5,292 bases of DNA, taken from NCBI GenBank assembly GCA_016873405.1, contig VGXH01000179.1:1-5292 (forward strand), read 5' to 3'. This document shows positions 1 through 5,292 of the stretch, one piece after another. This stretch comes from a bacterium. GTDB taxonomy: Bacteria > Krumholzibacteriota > Krumholzibacteria > LZORAL124-64-63. Under the pieces are notes generated by a model. The model was not told where the DNA came from. It did not search any database and saw nothing but the letters and a program-made list of their open reading frames with translations. The position numbers and the translations under genes are program-made. Within the stretch, counting starts at the first letter, position 1. Every line of letters starts with the position of its first letter.

Positions 1-103
1 CCAGGTCGTCAGGGACCGCATGATCGCCTTCGGCCAGGCCGGCTGGGCCGACAAGGTCCCGCACGTGACTCTCGAGGACATGGCGAAGCGGTATCGCGCC
101 TGA
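1..103 (+). CDS. C-terminal end of a probable class II fructose-bisphosphate aldolase (partial)
   Basis: Only the last 33 codons and the TGA stop are present; the frame begins at base 2 and the 5' part lies outside the window. The tail contains FGQAGWADKV followed by VTLEDMAKRYRA. This resembles the C-terminus of class II fructose-bisphosphate aldolases, where a motif like FGTAGxASKI is followed by a segment like xSLExMxxRY. Such enzymes are zinc-dependent and cleave fructose 1,6-bisphosphate to dihydroxyacetone phosphate and glyceraldehyde 3-phosphate in glycolysis and gluconeogenesis. No metal ligands or catalytic residues fall inside the fragment, so the call rests on this tail alone and could be wrong. 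The gene is probably a separate unit from what follows, because 118 bases with two hairpins separate it from the next start codon. Confidence 0.55.
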   Translation, partial: QVVRDRMIAFGQAGWADKVPHVTLEDMAKRYRA

Positions 104-114
104 TCCGAGCCCGT

Positions 115-139
115 TCGCGCCGGCATCGATCCGGCGCGA
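115..139 (+). repeat. Perfect 9-bp inverted repeat (hairpin) just after the upstream stop
   Basis: TCGCGCCGG at 115-123 is the exact reverse complement of CCGGCGCGA at 131-139, with a 7-base loop (CATCGAT). It begins 11 bases after the TGA at 101-103, a usual position for a transcription terminator or a 3'-end stabilising hairpin. No run of T follows, so it is not a classical intrinsic terminator. The strand is assigned only from its position behind the upstream gene. Confidence 0.5.
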
Positions 140-145
140 CCAAGA

Positions 146-183
146 CGGCCCGCCGCGGAGCGCGTCCGGCCCGCGGCGGGCCG
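146..183 (+). terminator. Strong 13-bp GC hairpin, terminator-like but without a T-tract
   Basis: CGGCCCGCCGCGG at 146-158 is perfectly complementary to CCGCGGCGGGCCG at 171-183, with a 12-base loop. It is the strongest hairpin I found in the window and sits in the gap between the partial aldolase and the first Kbl-like gene. The bases after it (AAACCCG) contain no T-run, so termination would have to be U-tract-independent or the hairpin may serve another role. It ends 23 bases before the putative ribosome binding site of the gene at 222, so an effect on that gene's leader is also possible. Confidence 0.45.
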
Positions 184-221
184 AAACCCGTGCCGGACGC
201 GAAGCCGGGAGTTCCCACTCC

Positions 222-1418
<1,197 letters not shown>

Positions 1419-1426
1419 GCGTCGCG

Positions 1427-1458
1427 GCCGGCAGGGTGCTGTCCGCCGGACACCCGGC
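1427..1458 (+). terminator. Imperfect hairpin after the first Kbl-like gene, possible terminator
   Basis: GGGTG at 1434-1438 pairs with CACCC at 1451-1455. TCC at 1442-1444 pairs with GGA at 1448-1450 around a GCC loop, leaving a 3-base bulge on the 5' side. Weak outer pairing of GCC (1427-1429) with GGC (1456-1458) is also possible. It begins within 10 bases of the TGA at 1416-1418, a fitting place to end that transcript. There is no T-run, and short GC-rich pairings are common by chance here, so this is tentative. Confidence 0.25.
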
Positions 1459-1509
1459 GCCACGGCGTCGGGCGTCGCCTCGGCGCGGGCGGACGAAGGC
1501 AGGAAACGT

Positions 1510-1538
1510 TGGACAATTAACAGGCGTTCCGATAGGAT
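1510..1538 (+). promoter_or_regulatory. Candidate sigma-70-type promoter for the acpS-acs-acp-kbl group
   Basis: TGGACA at 1510-1515 matches the -35 consensus at five of six bases. TAGGAT at 1533-1538 matches the -10 consensus at four of six, and the spacing is an ideal 17 bases. The segment around 1502-1537 is clearly more AT-rich than its surroundings. The predicted transcript start, near 1545, lies about 15 bases before the proposed acpS start, leaving room for its ribosome binding site. An imperfect inverted repeat, GGAAACG (1502-1508) and CGTTCC (1525-1530), brackets the -35 element and could be an operator, though that is speculative. Confidence 0.5.
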
Positions 1539-1549
1539 CCCGCGCGCGG

Positions 1550-1555
1550 AAGGGG
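1550..1555 (+). promoter_or_regulatory. Ribosome binding site supporting a CTG start for acpS
   Basis: AAGGGG at 1550-1555, within GGAAGGGG, lies 5 bases before CTG at 1561. It is 29 bases upstream of the first conventional start (GTG at 1585), too far to serve it, so it supports initiation at 1561. Confidence 0.45.
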
Positions 1556-1560
1556 CGGCA

Positions 1561-1989
1561 CTGATCCTCGGCATCGGCATCGACGTGCTGCGCACCCGGC
1601 GGATCGCGGAGCGGCTCGAACGCCCCGACGACGAGGTCCTGGCGGCGATCTTCACGGCGGCCGAGCTGGCGCGGTGCGGGGCCCGGCCCGAGAGCGCCCG
1701 GGCCCTGGCCGGGTGCTTCGCCGCGAAAGAGGCCGTGGTCAAGGCCCTCGGCGGCGTCCGCGGGCAGGGCCTGTACTGGCAGGACATCGAGATCGACACG
1801 GACGCCCCGGGTTCGCAGGCCGTGCGCCTGACCGGCCGGGCGGCAGCCGCCGCGGCCGCGTTGGGCGCATCGCGCATCTGGCTGTCCGTCGGCGGCGGCC
1901 GGGAGCATGCGGTCGCCGGCGCGGTGCTCGAGGGCGAGCCCCGAGCCGCGGCACCGGATCCCGGACCGAGAGTGAAACCAGGCAGCTGA
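1561..1989 (+). CDS. acpS: AcpS-type holo-[acyl carrier protein] synthase (4'-phosphopantetheinyl transferase)
   Basis: About 142 residues if read from CTG at 1561; the AcpS family is usually about 120-130. The enzyme moves 4'-phosphopantetheine from CoA to a serine of an acyl carrier protein. The N-terminus reads (M)ILGIGIDVL, the family's first motif, with the magnesium ligand Asp8. FAAKEAVVKALG at 53-64 is the second motif, with Glu57 as metal ligand, and WQDIEI follows at 73-78. Starting at GTG 1585 would delete the first motif and Asp8, so CTG is preferred; I see no in-frame ATG, GTG or TTG in the stretch just upstream. The C-terminal SxSH-like motif is altered to LSVGGGREHAVA (108-119), without the usual histidine position. 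Some 18 Pro/Ala/Gly-rich residues extend past the normal end. It is first in a tight group, 13 bases before the ligase gene and two genes before a carrier protein, its likely substrate. It could also be the cell's general AcpS. Confidence 0.82.
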   Translation: MILGIGIDVLRTRRIAERLERPDDEVLAAIFTAAELARCGARPESARALAGCFAAKEAVVKALGGVRGQGLYWQDIEIDTDAPGSQAVRLTGRAAAAAAALGASRIWLSVGGGREHAVAGAVLEGEPRAAAPDPGPRVKPGS

Positions 1990-1991
1990 CC

Positions 1992-1997
1992 GAGGAG
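1992..1997 (+). promoter_or_regulatory. Ribosome binding site fixing the ligase start at ATG 2003
   Basis: GAGGAG at 1992-1997 lies 5 bases before ATG at 2003. An in-frame GTG at 1997-1999 overlaps this site and has no ribosome binding site of its own at a usable distance, so the protein should begin MDHRRDY. Confidence 0.75.
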
Positions 1998-2002
1998 TGA
2001 CG

Positions 2003-3700
2003 ATGGACCACAGACGCGACTACGACGCCTGTCGGCAGGGATTCACGTGGGAATCCGTCGAACGCGAGCTGGGCTACGAGCCGGGCGGGCCCTTGAACAT
2101 CGGCTGGCATTGCAGCGACCGGATCTGCCGGCTGGGCCTGGCGGCCAAGCCCGCGCTCCTGTGGGAGGACCACCGCGGCGAGCGGCGGACCTACACCTTC
2201 GACGACCTGCGCCTGTTGTCGAACACGCTGGCGGCGTGGCTCCAGGACCGCGGACTCGGCGCCGGCGAGCGCATCTGCCTGTTCATGGACCGCGTGCCGG
2301 AGCTGTACCTGGGATTCCTGGGCGTCCTGAAGATGGGCGGCATCGTGCAGCCGCTGTTCTCGGCCTTCGGCGAGGACTCGCTCTGGACGCGCCTGGACAA
2401 CGCGGGCACCGCCGCGATCATCACGCAGAAGAAGCACGTCAAGAAGGTGCGCCGGCTGCGCGAGCGGCTGCCCGACCTGCGGTTGGTGATCGTGGTCGAC
2501 GCCGCCGAGGACGAGGTGCAGCCCGGCGAGGCGGCGCTGGCGCTGGAGGCGCTGCCGCGCCGCGAGGACTTCACCGTCGCCGCCACGACCGCCGAGACCC
2601 CGTCGGTGCTGCACTACACCTCGGGAACCACCGGCCAGCCCAAGGGCGCCCAGCACGTGCACTACTCGCTGATCGCGCAGTACATCACGGCCAAGTGGGT
2701 GCTCGACCTGCGCTCCGACGACATCTACTGGTGCAATGCCGACCCGGGCTGGGTCACGGGCACGAGCTACGGCATCATCGGGCCCTGGGCCAACGGCGTC
2801 ACGCAAGCGGTCCTCGACGCCGGTTTCAACAGCGAGAAGTGGTACGAGTTCATCGAGCGCCAGCGGATCACGGTGTGGTATTCGGCGCCGACGGCCATCC
2901 GCCTGCTCATGCGCGACGGCGCCGACCTGGTGCGGGCGCGCGACCTGTCCTGCCTGCGGCACCTGTGCAGCGTCGGCGAGCCGCTGAACGCCGAAGCCGT
3001 GGTGTGGTCGCAGGAGGCGTTCGGCAAGCCTTTCCACGACACCTACTGGCAGACGGAGACCGGCTGCATGGTGATCACGAACTGGCCGGGGATGAAGGTC
3101 AAGCCGGGCTCGATGGGCAAGCCCTTCCCGGGAATCACGGCGTCCGTCGTCGATCCCGTCACCGGCGAGCCGCTGCCGCAGGGCCGGGTCGGTCTCATCG
3201 CGCTGAAGCCGGGCTGGCCGTCGCAGATCCGCGGCTACTGGAAGAATCCCGCCGGCTACGCCAGCAAGTTCGTCGGCGGCTGGTACATCTGCGGCGACCG
3301 CGCGAGCATCGACAGCGACGGCTACTACTGGTTCGTCGGGCGCGACGACGACGTGATCAACACCGGCGGCCACCTGGTCGGCCCCTTCGAGATCGAGTCG
3401 GCGCTGCTCGAGCACGCGGCCGTGGCCGAATCGGCGGCCGTGGCCAAGCCCGATCCCGTGAACATGGAGGTGGTCAAAGCGTTCGTCACGCTCAAGCCGG
3501 GCTATCCGGCCAGCGACGATCTCGAGCTGGAGATCATGAACTTCATCCGCAAGAAGCTGTCGCCGCTCGCCATGCCCCAGGAGATCGAGTTCGTCGCGGA
3601 ACTGCCCAAGACCCGCAGCGGCAAGATCGTCCGGCGCGTGCTGCGCGCGCGCGAGTTCAACGAGCCCGTCGGCGACCTGTCGACGCTGATGAACGACTGA
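2003..3700 (+). CDS. acsA: AcsA-like acetate/short-chain acyl adenylating ligase (AMP-binding superfamily)
   Basis: A 565-residue adenylate-forming enzyme resembling Bacillus-type AcsA (about 570 residues). It would activate a carboxylate with ATP to an acyl-AMP and pass the acyl group to a thiol, normally CoA. Seen in order: phosphate-binding loop YTSGTTGQPKG (205-215), KWVLDL (231-236), DPGWVTGTSYG (247-257), WYSAPTAIR (292-300), SVGEPLN (323-329), YWQTETG (348-354), ICGD (429-432), hinge GRDDDVI (446-452) and PKTRSGKIVRR (535-545) with catalytic Lys541. Residues at the positions lining the acetate pocket in Salmonella Acs (Val, Thr, Val, Trp) appear as Val251, Thr252, Val324 and Trp349, which favours acetate or propionate over long chains. 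In Bacillus and Salmonella homologues the equivalent of Lys541 is inactivated by acetylation, so similar control is possible. Lying 36 bases before a carrier protein gene, it may charge that ACP rather than, or as well as, CoA; this is inference. Confidence 0.88.
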   Translation: MDHRRDYDACRQGFTWESVERELGYEPGGPLNIGWHCSDRICRLGLAAKPALLWEDHRGERRTYTFDDLRLLSNTLAAWLQDRGLGAGERICLFMDRVPELYLGFLGVLKMGGIVQPLFSAFGEDSLWTRLDNAGTAAIITQKKHVKKVRRLRERLPDLRLVIVVDAAEDEVQPGEAALALEALPRREDFTVAATTAETPSVLHYTSGTTGQPKGAQHVHYSLIAQYITAKWVLDLRSDDIYWCNADPGWVTGTSYGIIGPWANGVTQAVLDAGFNSEKWYEFIERQRITVWYSAPTAIRLLMRDGADLVRARDLSCLRHLCSVGEPLNAEAVVWSQEAFGKPFHDTYWQTETGCMVITNWPGMKVKPGSMGKPFPGITASVVDPVTGEPLPQGRVGLIALKPGWPSQIRGYWKNPAGYASKFVGGWYICGDRASIDSDGYYWFVGRDDDVINTGGHLVGPFEIESALLEHAAVAESAAVAKPDPVNMEVVKAFVTLKPGYPASDDLELEIMNFIRKKLSPLAMPQEIEFVAELPKTRSGKIVRRVLRAREFNEPVGDLSTLMND

Positions 3701-3736
3701 GGGCGCCGCGGCGCTCGCCAACCCCGGAGGCGGAAC

Positions 3737-3991
3737 ATGGACGAGCTCAGGAAGGCCATCCTCGACTACGTCATCCACGAATACCTGGAGGACGGCGATG
3801 CCGACGACGTCACGACGACGACCCAACTGATCAGCGGGGGCATCGTCGACTCCTTCTCGATGGTGTCGCTGAAGCGGTTCCTGGAGAAGAAGTACCAGAT
3901 CAGCATCCCGGACCGCGACGCGAGTCCGGAGGCCTTCGACACGGTGGAGAGCATCGCGGCGCTGGTGGAACGGTTCCGCAAGGGCAACTGA
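3737..3991 (+). CDS. Stand-alone acyl carrier protein with atypical helix II
   Basis: An 84-residue protein of normal ACP size. The phosphopantetheine site is the DSF in GGIVDSFSMVSL, with Ser39 as the attachment residue; most ACPs have DSL. An N-terminal helix (about 3-16), the LISGG turn before the site, helix II (about 39-53), IPD at 57-59 and a final helix (about 69-81) match the four-helix fold. Helix II is unlike E. coli AcpP: Ser41 and Ser44 replace acidic residues, and Lys46, Arg47, Lys51 and Lys52 make it basic, so the usual acidic docking face is missing. GGAGG at 3726-3730 lies 6 bases before the ATG. It sits between an acyl ligase and a Kbl-like condensing enzyme and downstream of an AcpS in the same group. 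It is therefore more likely a pathway-specific carrier than the fatty-acid ACP, as no fab genes are present. Its cargo is unknown; the neighbouring ligase suggests a short acyl group. Confidence 0.88.
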   Translation: MDELRKAILDYVIHEYLEDGDADDVTTTTQLISGGIVDSFSMVSLKRFLEKKYQISIPDRDASPEAFDTVESIAALVERFRKGN

Positions 3992-4010
3992 ACGTCCAGG
4001 GGAGGACGAC

Positions 4011-5258
<1,248 letters not shown>

Positions 5259-5264
5259 CGACGG

Positions 5265-5290
5265 CCGGCGCACGACGATCGTATCGCCGG
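5265..5290 (+). terminator. Hairpin after the last gene, candidate terminator cut by the window edge
   Basis: CCGGCG at 5265-5270 pairs with CGCCGG at 5285-5290. Inside it, ACGA at 5272-5275 pairs with TCGT at 5279-5282 around a CGA loop, leaving a small internal mismatch (C against AT). It starts 6 bases after the TAG stop, the expected place for a terminator. Only two bases follow in the window, so a T-tract cannot be checked. Confidence 0.4.
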
Positions 5291-5292
5291 GG

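Noticed and set aside
1459..1500. Short tandem-like GGCGTCG copies in the gap before acpS
   Set aside because: Only two adjacent 7-base copies in very GC-rich DNA, which is not above what chance would give.
1585..1587. GTG as the start of acpS
   Set aside because: It has no ribosome binding site at a usable distance, and it would delete the GIGID motif with a metal-binding aspartate that is encoded in frame just upstream.
1997..1999. GTG as the start of the ligase
   Set aside because: It overlaps the GAGGAG ribosome binding site; ATG at 2003 is correctly spaced from that site.

Overview
This is GC-rich DNA (about 70% by eye) in which every confident gene lies on the + strand. Strong G/C preference at third codon positions produces long spurious open frames on both strands. 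It reads as bacterial: Shine-Dalgarno sites, short intergenic gaps and stand-alone prokaryotic-type enzymes. No marker gene fixes the phylum. I see no tRNA, rRNA, CRISPR array, insertion sequence or phage gene, and no gene-free stretch longer than about 145 bases.

Layout: (1) The left edge holds the last 33 codons of an upstream gene, probably a class II fructose-bisphosphate aldolase. (2) A 118-base gap contains two perfect GC-rich inverted repeats in tandem. (3) A 398-codon gene (222-1418) encodes a PLP enzyme of the alpha-oxoamine synthase family that closely resembles 2-amino-3-ketobutyrate CoA ligase (Kbl). (4) A gap of about 142 bases carries an imperfect hairpin and a small AT-rich island with a plausible sigma-70-type promoter. 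(5) Behind it are four tightly spaced genes: an AcpS-type phosphopantetheinyl transferase (1561-1989, apparently starting at CTG), an AcsA-like acetate/short-acyl adenylating ligase (2003-3700), a stand-alone acyl carrier protein (3737-3991) and a second, divergent Kbl-like enzyme (4011-5258). A hairpin follows the last stop and runs to the window edge.

The four-gene group contains the parts needed to activate a carrier protein (transferase), charge it with a short acyl group (ligase), hold it (ACP) and condense it with an amino acid to an alpha-aminoketone (Kbl-like enzyme). Kbl normally uses acetyl-CoA, so a dedicated ACP beside it is unexpected. My working hypothesis is an ACP-dependent short-chain alpha-oxoamine pathway. 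It would be analogous in logic to ACP-linked serine palmitoyltransferase clusters or PigH-like synthases, but built from Kbl and acetyl-CoA-synthetase parts. The ACP is unusual in having lost the acidic helix II face, which suggests dedicated partners. The product, the amino-acid substrate and any downstream reductase or dehydrogenase cannot be read from this window.
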